A stretch of 14,398 nucleotides of DNA from CAINVV01 sp964506325. GTDB taxonomy: Bacteria > Bacteroidota > Bacteroidia > Bacteroidales > Prolixibacteraceae. Positions within the stretch are counted from its first letter, which is position 1. The number at the start of each line of letters is the position of its first letter. This document shows, piece after piece, positions 1 to 8,144 of this stretch. The DNA lies in assembly GCA_964506325.1 (NCBI GenBank), contig CAZDLO010000094.1, positions 1 to 14,398 of the forward strand, written 5' to 3'. Position numbers and translations under genes: made by a program. The notes below the pieces were generated by a model, which saw nothing but the letters and a program-made list of their open reading frames with translations, was not told the DNA's origin and did no database searches.

Positions 1-1198
1 ATTCAGAGGTGATTCCCTTGGCAAGCGGCGTAAACAAATCAGCCACACGTTGAGATTCTTTCATCTCTGTGCGTTCTGCCGACTCAAGTTTACGCTCTTC
101 AGAAATTTGTTCATATGTTTTGTATAGGTCGACAAACCTCGAAGTTTCATACAACAAAGTACGGGAAGCATCCAGCTTCGCCTTCATGACAGACAGCATC
201 TCAAAAACAGCAGGAAATTCAATAATTGCCTTGCCAAATTGCTTGCGTTCCCTGGCATACTGAAGCGCTTCACGGAAAGCTGCCTCAGAGATTCCAACAG
301 ACTGAGCAGCAATTCCCAGGCGGGCACCATTCATCAATGCCATCACATATTTTATAAGCCCCATCTTTCTTGAACCAATCAGCTCCGCAGGAGCATTCTT
401 AAAGACCAGTTCACAGGTAGGAGAACCTATGATTCCCATTTTGTGTTCAATACGGCGAACTATAACGCCACCACTGCGCCGATCATAAACAAACATTGAA
501 AGTCCGCGTCCATCCCTTGTCCCATCCTCAGACCGGGCAAGAACGAGTGCAATATCGCCATCGCCGTTGGTAATGAACCTTTTTACCCCGTTAAGCAACC
601 AGGTGCCCTTCTTCTCATCAAAATGGGCCTTTAACTGAACTGCCTGAAGGTCAGAACCAGCATCAGGCTCAGTAAGATCCATTGCCATGGTCTCCCCATC
701 AACAACACGTGTCAGAAACCGCATCTTCTGCTCTTCTGTAGCGAATTCATTCAGCGTCTCTGCACAGTCCTGCAAACCCCAGATATTTACGAATCCTGCA
801 TCTGCCCTGGAAACGATATCTGCTGCCATGATGTAGGGTACGATGGAAAAATTCAGTCCGCCAAACCTGCGCGGAAGTGTGATCCCCATGAGTCCTGCCT
901 GTACCAGTGCGTCCAGGTTTTCCTTCGTTCCACGTGCATATTCGACATGTCCGTCGATGACCCGGGGACCTTCAGCGTCAATGCTCTCTGCATTGGGCGC
1001 AATAATTTCCCCGCTTATTTCTCCCACAACCTCCAACACGCGATCATAGCTATCCATCGCATCTTCAAAATCCATGGGAGCAAAATCATATTTTTCCTTG
1101 TCCCCGAAATTTCGCTCTTTCAATGAAACAAGCTTCTGCATCATGGGATGGCTCAGGTGAAATTTCAGGTCCTTATTATCGTTGTAAAAATTTGCCAT
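1..1198 (-). CDS. acyl-CoA dehydrogenase, C-terminus cut off by the left window edge
   Basis: This is a flavoprotein that oxidises acyl-CoA to enoyl-CoA (or runs in reverse) and passes electrons to ETF. Reading the minus strand from the ATG at 1196-1198 gives 399 residues with no stop, starting MANFYNDNKDLKFHL. Residues 175-183 are LTEPDAGSD, the first acyl-CoA dehydrogenase signature and part of the FAD/substrate pocket. Residues 314-322 are YARERKQFG, the second signature at the start of the C-terminal helical domain. A charged stretch (about 360-385) follows, as in the longer family members of roughly 570-600 residues, so about a third of the protein is probably missing here. The catalytic glutamate cannot be assigned from this fragment. 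The gene starts 41 bp after etfA, so it is the last visible gene of the etfB-etfA operon. Chain-length specificity cannot be told from the sequence. Confidence 0.93.
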   Translation of the reverse strand, partial: MANFYNDNKDLKFHLSHPMMQKLVSLKERNFGDKEKYDFAPMDFEDAMDSYDRVLEVVGEISGEIIAPNAESIDAEGPRVIDGHVEYARGTKENLDALVQAGLMGITLPRRFGGLNFSIVPYIMAADIVSRADAGFVNIWGLQDCAETLNEFATEEQKMRFLTRVVDGETMAMDLTEPDAGSDLQAVQLKAHFDEKKGTWLLNGVKRFITNGDGDIALVLARSEDGTRDGRGLSMFVYDRRSGGVIVRRIEHKMGIIGSPTCELVFKNAPAELIGSRKMGLIKYVMALMNGARLGIAAQSVGISEAAFREALQYARERKQFGKAIIEFPAVFEMLSVMKAKLDASRTLLYETSRFVDLYKTYEQISEERKLESAERTEMKESQRVADLFTPLAKGITSE

Positions 1199-1239
1199 AT
1201 TGAATGTTATTTGTAGGGAAACCCCGATTCAACCTCAAT

Positions 1240-2259
1240 CTACTTCGTATTTAACTTATAATACTTGATCATTTTGGGAACTACTTCCGCAATATCACCG
1301 GTAATCACATAGTCGGCAATAGAATTGATAGGTGCCTCAGGATCAGAATTAATGGATATGATCTGGGCTGATTCCTCCATGCCTGCACGGTGCTGGACCT
1401 GGCCTGAAATTCCGCAGGCGATGTACAATTTAGGACGAACGGTTATTCCAGTCTGCCCTATCTGTCGGTCGTGCTCAGCATAACCGGCATCGACAGCAGC
1501 CCTGGATGCTCCGACCTCCGCACCTAAAACAGCAGCAAGATCATACAGCAGTTTGAAATTCTCTTTAGAGCCAACACCGTAACCCCCGGACACGACTATG
1601 GAGGCCCCCTTAATATTGATTTTCTTCTTTTCTGTATGCCTTTCAATAATCTCAACGGCGAAATCAAGATCTGAAACATATTTGGATATCTCCATCCTGA
1701 CAATCTTACCAGGATAGCCGGTATTGACCATTTCCTTTCTCATGACGCCTTCCCGAACAGTAGCCATTTGCGGACGACAATCAGGATTGATGATCGTTGC
1801 AATGATATTCCCGCCAAAAGCAGGTCTGATCTGGTACAGAAGGTCCTTGTATACCATACCTGCCTTTTTATCCTCATGATCCCCTATTTCAAGGCTGGTA
1901 CAGTCGGCTGTGAGGCCGCTGTGCAACGCAGATGACACCCTTGGGCCAAGGTCACGGCCGATAGGAGTTGCTCCCATCAGGGCAATCTGTGGCTTTTCTT
2001 CGTCAAAAAGCCTGATCAGAATGGAAGAATGAGGCATCGTAGTGTATGGTTCGAGCCTCGGATCATCAGCAACAAAAAGAACATCCACTCCGTAAGGTAA
2101 GATCTGCTTCTCTACTCCTTTTAACCCGTTGCCAATTACAACGGCTTCCAACTGACAAGACAGTTGGTTGGCAAGACTACGTCCTTTGGTCAGGAGCTCA
2201 AGGCTAACCTCAGCTACTATCCCTTCTTCTACTTCACAGTAAACAAATATGTTGTTCAT
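1240..2259 (-). CDS. etfA: electron transfer flavoprotein alpha subunit (EtfA/FixB family)
   Basis: This is the alpha subunit of the heterodimeric, FAD-binding electron carrier that exchanges electrons with acyl-CoA dehydrogenase in the cytoplasm. The ATG at 2257-2259 gives 339 residues. A TTG one codon upstream keeps the frame open but is an unlikely start in this phylum. The N-terminal half is the nucleotide-binding-like ETF domain, with GATPIGRDLGPR near residue 97. The C-terminal FAD domain carries GASRAAVDAG near 250-259 and the ETF-alpha signature GISGQVQHRAG near 283-293, followed by INSDPEAPI. All are intact and the length is normal for the Bacteroidetes FixB family. It lies 28 bp after etfB and 41 bp before the dehydrogenase gene, indicating co-transcription. 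Confidence 0.95.
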   Translation of the reverse strand: MNNIFVYCEVEEGIVAEVSLELLTKGRSLANQLSCQLEAVVIGNGLKGVEKQILPYGVDVLFVADDPRLEPYTTMPHSSILIRLFDEEKPQIALMGATPIGRDLGPRVSSALHSGLTADCTSLEIGDHEDKKAGMVYKDLLYQIRPAFGGNIIATIINPDCRPQMATVREGVMRKEMVNTGYPGKIVRMEISKYVSDLDFAVEIIERHTEKKKINIKGASIVVSGGYGVGSKENFKLLYDLAAVLGAEVGASRAAVDAGYAEHDRQIGQTGITVRPKLYIACGISGQVQHRAGMEESAQIISINSDPEAPINSIADYVITGDIAEVVPKMIKYYKLNTK

Positions 2260-2287
2260 CAATCAATTTTTTTAATTATTGAAATCT

Positions 2288-3163
2288 CTAGCCAATAACA
2301 TGGCTTTCAATTAGCTCTTTCATCAATTCGTTTATACCATCATCTGCAGAGGTCAATTTCTTGGCGTCTTTGGCCTGTAAAACCACGTTATCAATCTTCT
2401 TAACCTTGGTGGGCGAACCTGTAAGACCCAATTGTTCAGCTTCAGCCTTAATATCGTTAACGGTCATTTCACGGATGGACAGGAACGGACGATTGTCAAA
2501 TAAATGAGTATAGTCTTCAGTGGCTTCCTGCTTTTCAGTAATAGTTCTGGCATGTTTGTATTTCATCAGCATTTTCACATTTCTTGAGCGACAGGCAGGA
2601 GCACTGCTATTGACAGTCAATAGCATCGGAAGGGGAGATCTGACAGTCTCAACACCATTGTCAAGCCTGCGGCGTACTTCAATAAACGAGCCATCAATCT
2701 TCATCACCTCTTCAACATAAGTAACCTGCGGCAAATTCAGCTTCTCAGCTACCTGGGGGCCTACCTGGGCAGTATCCCCGTCAATAGCCTGCCGTCCAGC
2801 AACAATCAGGTCTACGTGACCCAATTCCTTAATGGCCTGCGCCAGGGCATAAGAAGTGGCCAGCGTATCAGATCCAGCAAAAGCACGGTCGGTAAGCAAT
2901 ACTCCTCCGTCTGCTCCACGGTATAAACCTTCACGCACAATCTCCGCTGCCCTGCCCGGTCCCATGGTCAATATGGTGATAACTGAACCGGGAACGGCAT
3001 CTTTCACCCTCAAAGCCAGTTCGAGTGCATTAAGATCTTCCGGATTAAAAATGGCAGGAAGCGCAGCCCGGTTGACAGTCCCGTCGGCCTTCATGGCATC
3101 TTTCCCAACGTTTCTTGTATCGGGAACCTGCTTGGCCAATACAATTATTTTCAAACCCTTCAT
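2288..3163 (-). CDS. etfB: electron transfer flavoprotein beta subunit (EtfB/FixA family)
   Basis: This is the beta subunit of ETF, the partner of EtfA, at 291 residues. The ATG at 3161-3163 opens MKGLKIIVLAKQVPDT, the usual EtfB start with the KQVPDT loop. FNPEDLNALELAL near residues 39-51 and the cofactor loop QAIDGDTAQVGP at 125-136 are intact. In mitochondrial-type ETF this loop binds AMP and reads differently (human: AIDDDCNQTGQ). From family knowledge, the DGDTAQVGP form is typical of bifurcating and FixA-type ETFs, which hold a second FAD there. The protein is longer than the roughly 255-residue canonical beta subunit, as is usual in this phylum. It is the first gene of the operon. A candidate promoter lies at 3449-3480, implying a leader of about 280 nt. 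Confidence 0.95.
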   Translation of the reverse strand: MKGLKIIVLAKQVPDTRNVGKDAMKADGTVNRAALPAIFNPEDLNALELALRVKDAVPGSVITILTMGPGRAAEIVREGLYRGADGGVLLTDRAFAGSDTLATSYALAQAIKELGHVDLIVAGRQAIDGDTAQVGPQVAEKLNLPQVTYVEEVMKIDGSFIEVRRRLDNGVETVRSPLPMLLTVNSSAPACRSRNVKMLMKYKHARTITEKQEATEDYTHLFDNRPFLSIREMTVNDIKAEAEQLGLTGSPTKVKKIDNVVLQAKDAKKLTSADDGINELMKELIESHVIG

Positions 3164-3448
3164 GTGTATATTATTTGTATTTAGTTGTCACATGGAATAC
3201 CCTGAGATATGATCATGACAATGGAGATTTCTAAATCATGGGTATTTTACACGTCATTTTCTTTACTATTTTATTGAAACCCAGAACGTACGGATGAATT
3301 TACAGAACAAAGAATCCAACTCCAATGCCGGCAAAATTGTGGTTCAAACCTGTTTTAGTTAGCTGTTTGGGCCCTCCTCGTTAATTTTAATGCCCTGGCA
3401 TACTCCTTTAACCCGCATATTATTCTGAGATATAATTCTTTCGGGTGG

Positions 3449-3480
3449 CAAATATAAAATTTCAGCAAATGGTTACCAAA
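3449..3480 (-). promoter_or_regulatory. candidate Bacteroidetes sigma-A promoter for the etfB operon
   Basis: On the minus strand TTTG (3480-3477) is followed after exactly 20 bp by TATATTTG (3456-3449). This matches the Bacteroidetes primary-sigma pattern TTTG-N19-22-TAnnTTTG. The predicted transcription start is around 3442-3445, giving an untranslated leader of roughly 280 nt before etfB. I found no equally good match closer to the gene. This is a motif match only. Confidence 0.6.
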
Positions 3481-3502
3481 CCTTCCAAAACGCCTGCAAA
3501 CA

Positions 3503-3532
3503 GATGGACCTGCCTGTTAGGGCAGGTCCATC
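3503..3532. repeat. perfect 12-bp inverted repeat with 6-nt loop (REP-like palindrome)
   Basis: GATGGACCTGCC (3503-3514) is matched by its exact reverse complement GGCAGGTCCATC (3521-3532) around the loop TGTTAG. A T-G wobble could shorten the loop. No T-run follows on either strand, so it is not a standard intrinsic terminator. It sits about 126 bp past the GH92 stop and just upstream of the candidate etfB promoter. The compact GC-rich palindrome in AT-rich intergenic DNA resembles interspersed palindromic repeats of bacterial genomes. Confidence 0.7.
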
Positions 3533-3657
3533 GGCAAATAACTGCAAAAACGAGGCCTGAAGTCAAATCAGACAAGCCTTTAGAACATATAAATGTGTCG
3601 TTCGAAAAAAAGAATTGCCAATTTTACCCGTTATAATTTAGAATGATTTTTTATTAA

Positions 3658-6039
3658 TTACTTCGTCAGAGATGGCGGCGGTGATTGACTACCCCATTTC
3701 TTGTTGGGCTCCGGGCTCATCTCAAACACGAGCATTCCTCCCTTTGTGATTTCCTCATGCGTAATCCATGGCCTGTTGAATGTTTCTCCGTTTAAAGTGG
3801 CTGACTTGATGAACTTGTTGGCACCTGGATTGTTATTGGCAATTATCGTGAAGGCTTTATTGCCCGGCAGGTGAATAACCGCCTTCCCGAACATCGGAGA
3901 TCCGATATTGTAAACCGGTATCCCGGGGGTCACAGCATAAATCCCCATGGAACTCAGTGCATACCAGGATGAGAGGGATCCCATGTCTTCATTTCCGCAA
4001 AGCCCACCCGGACCAGGTTTATAAAGCTGCTCACAAACCTGGCGTGCCCGCTCCTGTGTTTTCCAGGGTTCCCCTGAATAGTTGTACAGATAGGCAACGT
4101 GATGAGATGGCTGATTACCATGTACATACTGGCCAATAGTACCGACAACACCCACATATTTGGGCAACGATATGTTGGGATCCATGGTAAAGAACAAGTC
4201 CAGCTTGTCGTTAAATTTCTGGTTACTGCCAAAGAGATCTATTAAGCCCTTCACGTCGTGCTGGACCGACCAGATGTATTGCCATGCATTTGATTCAGTA
4301 TAGTGCCGGTTAGGGCGCCTGCCTACCAGTAAAGGATCGAAATACCTGTAATAAGAATGTTTGCCAGCAGAATCAATAACCTGCTCTCTTCCATTCAGCG
4401 CTTCAAGAAAGGTTCCATCAGCCTTTTTGGGCCTCATAAATCCTACACTGCCATCCCATACATTCTTGTAATTAAAGGCTCTTTTTATAAAGGTATTGTA
4501 ATCGTCATCCTTCCCCAGTGCCTTGGCCATCTGTGCAATACACCAGTCATCATAGGCCAGTTCAAGGGTGTTTGGAACTGCTTCCGTAACTTTGTCTATA
4601 GGAGCATATCCAAGTTTGAGGTAATATTCAAGTCCTGAACGGGCGGCATTTGACGGTATCGGTGGTTTCGGCAATTCGAGCGCCTTCCTGCGCATGGCCT
4701 GGTAAGTCGCCTGTACATCAAAATCACGGAATCCCTTCATATAGGCATCCACAATGATTGGTATGAGGTGATCTCCAACCATGCCTTCCCCGTAAACATT
4801 CAGGAAATGCTGGGCAGGAAGCCATCCGAAGTCTTTGGCTTTTGCAGCTATGGATTTCAGAAAGTCATTGACATGATCCGGTGCTACCAAAGTAAGGAAA
4901 GGGTGCTGTGAACGATAGGTATCCCAGCACGAAAATGAACCATAGAAGTCATATCCATCAGCCTTGTGTATTTTGCCATCCATCCCCAAATAACGGCCGT
5001 CAACATCCTGAGAGATGTACTGAGCCAGGAGAGAGTGGTAGATTGATGTGTAAAATATCTCTTTATGCTGGTCGGAAGTTCCGCTTATTTCAATCCTGGA
5101 AAGCTCCTTGTTCCATACCTTTTCAGCATCATTTCTTACTTTCTCGAAATCCCATTCCGGCATTTCTGCCTTCAGATTCATTCTTGCCCCTTCAATGTCG
5201 ATGTAAGAAATGGCAACTTTTACCAGAATCCTTTCCTGATCCATGGTTTTATAACACAAAAAGGCCCCGATTTTATCCCCTATTTCACTGTTTTTATAAG
5301 GAAAGATACTTCCGCCGGATTCAGGAGTCCGGTAACTGGCATCAAATGTTCCATAATAGAGGAATGGCTTGCTGAATTCAGCAACAAAATAAACCATTCC
5401 ACGGTCAGAGCTCCTGCAACCCTCCACCCGGTGATCGTTAACTATATCCACCTTTGAGCGGCCGTCGCCCAAACCATTCCCGATCTGGTGTCCAATATCC
5501 AGAATTACCCGTGCTTTGTCTGTGGCAGGGAAAGTATAACGGTGCATGGCAACCCTTTTGGTAGCAGTGAGTTCCACTTTTACATTGTAATCCTTCAGTA
5601 TTACAGAATAATATCCGGGCGTGGCAACCTCGTCGGCGTGATCAAACCTGGACCTGTAACCTTCTTCCGGTTTTTCGGGAGAACCCGGGATGATCTTCAT
5701 CCTGTCTGAAACAGTAGGTTGTAATAAAATATCCCCGCCGGAAACCATCCCAACACCACTGAAGTGGGTATGACTGAACCCGATAATGGAATTATCCGAA
5801 TAGGTATACCCGGCACAGTAAGTCCATCCAACGGTATTGCAATCCGGACTGACATGCACCATTGCAAATGGGAGTGTTGCCCCGGGATAGGTGTGCCCAA
5901 AAAAATCAGTTCCCAAAAATGGATTTACATACTTGGTATAGAGCTGATTATCCTGCCCCTTAATATCCCCGTAAGGAGTAAACAATAATCCGATGGAACA
6001 TACTGCCATCAGGAAGTAAAATCTGGTTATATTTCTCAT
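3658..6039 (-). CDS. secreted GH92-family alpha-mannosidase
   Basis: This is probably an exo-acting, calcium-dependent alpha-mannosidase of glycoside hydrolase family 92, trimming mannose from glycans outside the cytoplasm. I chose the ATG at 6037-6039 (793 residues): it begins MRNITRFYFLMAVCSIGLLF, a good signal peptide with likely cleavage near residue 29. The 14 codons upstream start with GTG and would bury the signal. MAVC does not fit a lipobox, so it is probably not a lipoprotein. The mature protein opens with YVNPFLGTDFFGHTYPGATLPF, the standard N-terminal GH92 block. Later blocks are CWDTYR (about 373-378), MVGDHLIP (421-428), TLELAYDDW (491-499, where the family places its acid) and GNEDMGSLSSWYALSSMG (from 682). 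Length and motifs look intact. No SusC/SusD-like genes flank it. Linkage specificity cannot be read from sequence. Confidence 0.95.
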   Translation of the reverse strand: MRNITRFYFLMAVCSIGLLFTPYGDIKGQDNQLYTKYVNPFLGTDFFGHTYPGATLPFAMVHVSPDCNTVGWTYCAGYTYSDNSIIGFSHTHFSGVGMVSGGDILLQPTVSDRMKIIPGSPEKPEEGYRSRFDHADEVATPGYYSVILKDYNVKVELTATKRVAMHRYTFPATDKARVILDIGHQIGNGLGDGRSKVDIVNDHRVEGCRSSDRGMVYFVAEFSKPFLYYGTFDASYRTPESGGSIFPYKNSEIGDKIGAFLCYKTMDQERILVKVAISYIDIEGARMNLKAEMPEWDFEKVRNDAEKVWNKELSRIEISGTSDQHKEIFYTSIYHSLLAQYISQDVDGRYLGMDGKIHKADGYDFYGSFSCWDTYRSQHPFLTLVAPDHVNDFLKSIAAKAKDFGWLPAQHFLNVYGEGMVGDHLIPIIVDAYMKGFRDFDVQATYQAMRRKALELPKPPIPSNAARSGLEYYLKLGYAPIDKVTEAVPNTLELAYDDWCIAQMAKALGKDDDYNTFIKRAFNYKNVWDGSVGFMRPKKADGTFLEALNGREQVIDSAGKHSYYRYFDPLLVGRRPNRHYTESNAWQYIWSVQHDVKGLIDLFGSNQKFNDKLDLFFTMDPNISLPKYVGVVGTIGQYVHGNQPSHHVAYLYNYSGEPWKTQERARQVCEQLYKPGPGGLCGNEDMGSLSSWYALSSMGIYAVTPGIPVYNIGSPMFGKAVIHLPGNKAFTIIANNNPGANKFIKSATLNGETFNRPWITHEEITKGGMLVFEMSPEPNKKWGSQSPPPSLTK

Positions 6040-6169
6040 TGACTGTTGATTTGATGGTGGAAAGTTAGCAAATAAACTCACCCTAAAGTTGCATTATCTT
6101 AACAATTTCTTCCCAAATAATTACTATTATTGTTCAACCCATGTTTTCCCCGGGATTAAAAATAAAACC

Positions 6170-6748
6170 ATGAGGATATTTTTTCACCCAAGTCCCCAGA
6201 ATGCCTTGATCAGGGGACTCCTTACCATCCTGACAGGGATTCTCTTCCTCTCCCTTCCGGATTTAACCCTGAAATCGGTTATCATGACCATTGGTGCAAT
6301 GATACTGGCAAGCGGACTTTTTAGTTTGTTGTTCTCCTACCTGGGCAATAAAAAACGAAATAGTAACAGCAGTTCCTTCCAGGGGATATTCAATATTCTG
6401 CTTGGTGTGATCTTTTTAATTTCCCCGCTGGTCATTGTCAAGGTTTTCGGTTTCTTCTTCGGAGTAATTTTTTTACTGCTGGGAACTTTCCAGGCTTTCG
6501 GGGCCCTCGGGACACTTACCAAATCACTATGGTCCTGGATTAACTTAATTTTTGGAATTCTGTTGATCTCAGGAGGATTCTTTCTTCTTGTCCATCCCAT
6601 TGAAAGTGCCGAAAACATCCTGACTTTTTTGGGAGCCATCATGATTGCCTACGGGATTCTCCAGCTGATAACGGCCTGGAGGCTGAGGAAGATGCCAAAG
6701 CAACCGGGCTCAGGTAATACCGTCGATACAACATACGAAGAAGTGTGA
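6170..6748 (+). CDS. DUF308/HdeD-like small integral membrane protein
   Basis: This is a 192-residue, very hydrophobic protein with about six predicted transmembrane segments, arranged as repeated pairs: LIRGLLTILTGILFLSLP, SVIMTIGAMILASGLFSLLF, IFNILLGVIFLISPLVIV, FGVIFLLLGTFQAFGAL, INLIFGILLISGGFFLL and ILTFLGAIMIAYGILQLITAW. The repeated G-x-L-x-G helices ending in a proline or phosphate-like turn are typical of DUF308, the HdeD family named after the E. coli acid-resistance protein. The function in Bacteroidetes is unknown. I chose the ATG at 6170. An in-frame extension back to a TTG at 6089 encodes unconvincing sequence rich in Asn and Tyr. The gene is divergent from the GH92 gene. TATTATTG at 6125-6132 is a one-mismatch -7 element, but no -33 partner is visible. 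Confidence 0.8.
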   Translation: MRIFFHPSPQNALIRGLLTILTGILFLSLPDLTLKSVIMTIGAMILASGLFSLLFSYLGNKKRNSNSSSFQGIFNILLGVIFLISPLVIVKVFGFFFGVIFLLLGTFQAFGALGTLTKSLWSWINLIFGILLISGGFFLLVHPIESAENILTFLGAIMIAYGILQLITAWRLRKMPKQPGSGNTVDTTYEEV

Positions 6749-6763
6749 CAACCAATCCCTCCC

Positions 6764-6799
6764 ATAAAAGAAAAAGGGTCATCCCTTTGGACGACCCTT
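6764..6799 (-). terminator. intrinsic terminator after the aminotransferase gene
   Basis: A hairpin has arms AAGGGTC (6774-6780) and GACCCTT (6793-6799), an A-C mismatch, three more pairs (TCC/GGA) and a CTTT loop. On the minus strand it is followed by TTTTTCTTTT, a good uridine tract, so it ends transcription coming from the DegT-type gene. The plus strand lacks a clear T-run, so termination of the DUF308 gene here is less certain. Confidence 0.75.
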
Positions 6800-6890
6800 C
6801 ATTCTGTCAGTGCATTGACTTGTGAATAGTAATAGTAGTAGTTGACTGATACAAATCTTAGCTGACTTTAATTGAAATTCGCAAGAGTGA

Positions 6891-8111
6891 TTATTGTTCT
6901 TTGGTTGATGTTTGAATTTTTAATATTGCTGCAGCAAACAACTCCATGTCAGCTTTTGAGCTTAACATCGCATGCTGCATGATCCATACTGCTTCCTCGT
7001 AACACGCCTTTTCCGTAACCGGACAATAAACTTTGGAATAATCAACCTCTTCCGGAATGGCATAGCACATAAAATTCTTATTCTGGAAAAGAGGTTGCTT
7101 GTAGAGCGGTTGCGGATAACCCATAAAACAGGGCACTCCTTCAGCTGCAAGCATTTTTGAAAATTCCACTTTTGAAAGTCCGTTAAATTTTGACTTGTCG
7201 TATTTGAAGATGTAAATATGATAACTGTGAACTGTCTCACCCAATCCACGGGTAAGCGGTGTTATTCCATCAATTACGGAAAGCAAACTATTGAGGTAAG
7301 TGCCGTTTTCATGACGAATCCGGGTTTGTGCTTCCAGCCTTTTCAACTGGCTCGAAAGCAATACAGCCTGAAGTTGGGTGATACGGTAATTGCACCCTGC
7401 ATTGTGATGCTCATACCAGGCCCCCCCTTCTACCCTGCCAACATTGCGCAGCGAATTCATCATCTGGTACAGATTGTCGTCGTCGGTAATTACAATCCCG
7501 CCTTCTCCGCTGGTTAGATTTTTGGACGACTGAAAACTAAAGCAGCCGGCATCCCCGATAGAACCCAGTTTCTTTCCTTTGTATTCAGCCCCGTGTCCGT
7601 GACAGGCATCTTCAATTACCCGAAGGTTATGCTTTTTGGCAATTTCAAGGATATGATCCATATCACAGGACTGCCCTGCAAAATGAACAGGTATGATGGC
7701 TTTTGTCCTGGAAGTAATGGCTGCCTCAATTTTCGCAGCATCCAGGTTATAGGTGTCGGGATCGATGTCAACAAACACAGGAACACAGTTTGCCTCAATT
7801 ACAATGGAGGCGGTTGCTATGAAAGTATACGGTGGCACAATCACCTCATCACCCGGTTTTACGCCACAGGCAATTAACGCAAGCCGCAATGCCACTGAGC
7901 CATTGACACAAAGCAGTGCATATTTTGATCCGCAATAAGCAGCAAATGCGTTCTCAAATTCTGCAACTTCACCACCGCAATCAGGATTTCCCCATTTACC
8001 GCTCCTGACAATCTCTGCCACTCCATTTATATCTGTATCGTCATAAACCGGCCATGCAAAATCATGATCTACTGTCCTGGGCCCTCCGTTTATTGCTAAA
8101 TCTTCCTTCAT
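6891..8111 (-). CDS. DegT/DnrJ/EryC1/StrS-family PLP-dependent aminotransferase
   Basis: This is a cytoplasmic aminotransferase of the sugar/cyclitol type (fold type I), transferring an amino group to a keto-sugar or keto-cyclitol. It has 406 residues, full length, from the ATG at 8109-8111. The N-terminus LAINGGPRTVDHDFAWPVYDD resembles the inosose/scyllo-inosamine aminotransferase branch (StsC-like), by family recall rather than search. Residues 71-75 (GSVAL) form a phosphate-binding turn. VIEDAC holds Asp168, the expected partner of the PLP ring nitrogen. SFQSSKNLTSGEGG holds Lys197, the expected Schiff-base lysine. All catalytic positions are present. The gene starts 33 bp after the Gfo/Idh/MocA dehydrogenase, forming a dehydrogenase-aminotransferase operon that ends at the 6764-6799 terminator. 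The amino acceptor is unknown. Confidence 0.93.
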   Translation of the reverse strand: MKEDLAINGGPRTVDHDFAWPVYDDTDINGVAEIVRSGKWGNPDCGGEVAEFENAFAAYCGSKYALLCVNGSVALRLALIACGVKPGDEVIVPPYTFIATASIVIEANCVPVFVDIDPDTYNLDAAKIEAAITSRTKAIIPVHFAGQSCDMDHILEIAKKHNLRVIEDACHGHGAEYKGKKLGSIGDAGCFSFQSSKNLTSGEGGIVITDDDNLYQMMNSLRNVGRVEGGAWYEHHNAGCNYRITQLQAVLLSSQLKRLEAQTRIRHENGTYLNSLLSVIDGITPLTRGLGETVHSYHIYIFKYDKSKFNGLSKVEFSKMLAAEGVPCFMGYPQPLYKQPLFQNKNFMCYAIPEEVDYSKVYCPVTEKACYEEAVWIMQHAMLSSKADMELFAAAILKIQTSTKEQ

Positions 8112-8144
8112 TTCAATTTGGTAATTTATAATAATCTAATAAAA

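Larger units (their letters stand above)
3164..3657. other. 494-bp non-coding stretch between etfB and the GH92 gene
   Basis: This holds the end of the GH92 transcription unit and the upstream region of etfB. It contains the candidate promoter at 3449-3480 and an inverted repeat at 3503-3532. The 3' side next to the GH92 stop is very AT-rich and shows no convincing intrinsic terminator. A plus-strand open frame of 63 codons across 3445-3636 runs through the inverted repeat, has no recognisable domain and looks accidental. The long predicted etfB leader (3164-about 3442) shows no riboswitch I recognise. Confidence 0.6.

Noticed and set aside
3503..3532. Inverted repeat read as an intrinsic terminator for the GH92 gene
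   Set aside because: No T-run follows on either strand and it lies about 126 bp from the stop codon, so it is listed as a repeat instead.
3445..3636. 63-codon plus-strand open frame in the etfB/GH92 gap
   Set aside because: It runs through the inverted repeat and the promoter, has no domain-like sequence and is within chance length for a non-coding region.
4908..5457. Two overlapping plus-strand open frames of 155 and 130 codons inside the GH92 gene
   Set aside because: They are antisense to a clearly coding GH92 frame with intact family motifs, and their translations are rich in Cys, His, Phe and Pro without domain structure.
6040..6081. N-terminal extension of the GH92 protein from a GTG at 6081
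   Set aside because: It would place 14 non-hydrophobic residues before the signal peptide; the ATG at 6037-6039 begins the signal sequence directly.
6089..6169. 27-residue N-terminal extension of the DUF308 protein from a TTG
   Set aside because: Low-complexity Asn/Tyr-rich sequence overlapping the likely promoter area; the ATG at 6170 starts a normal-length family member.
6040..6169. Promoters for the divergent GH92 and DUF308 genes
   Set aside because: Only one-mismatch -7 elements were found (TTTATTTG minus at 6076-6069, TATTATTG plus at 6125-6132), with no properly spaced TTTG, so I do not annotate either.
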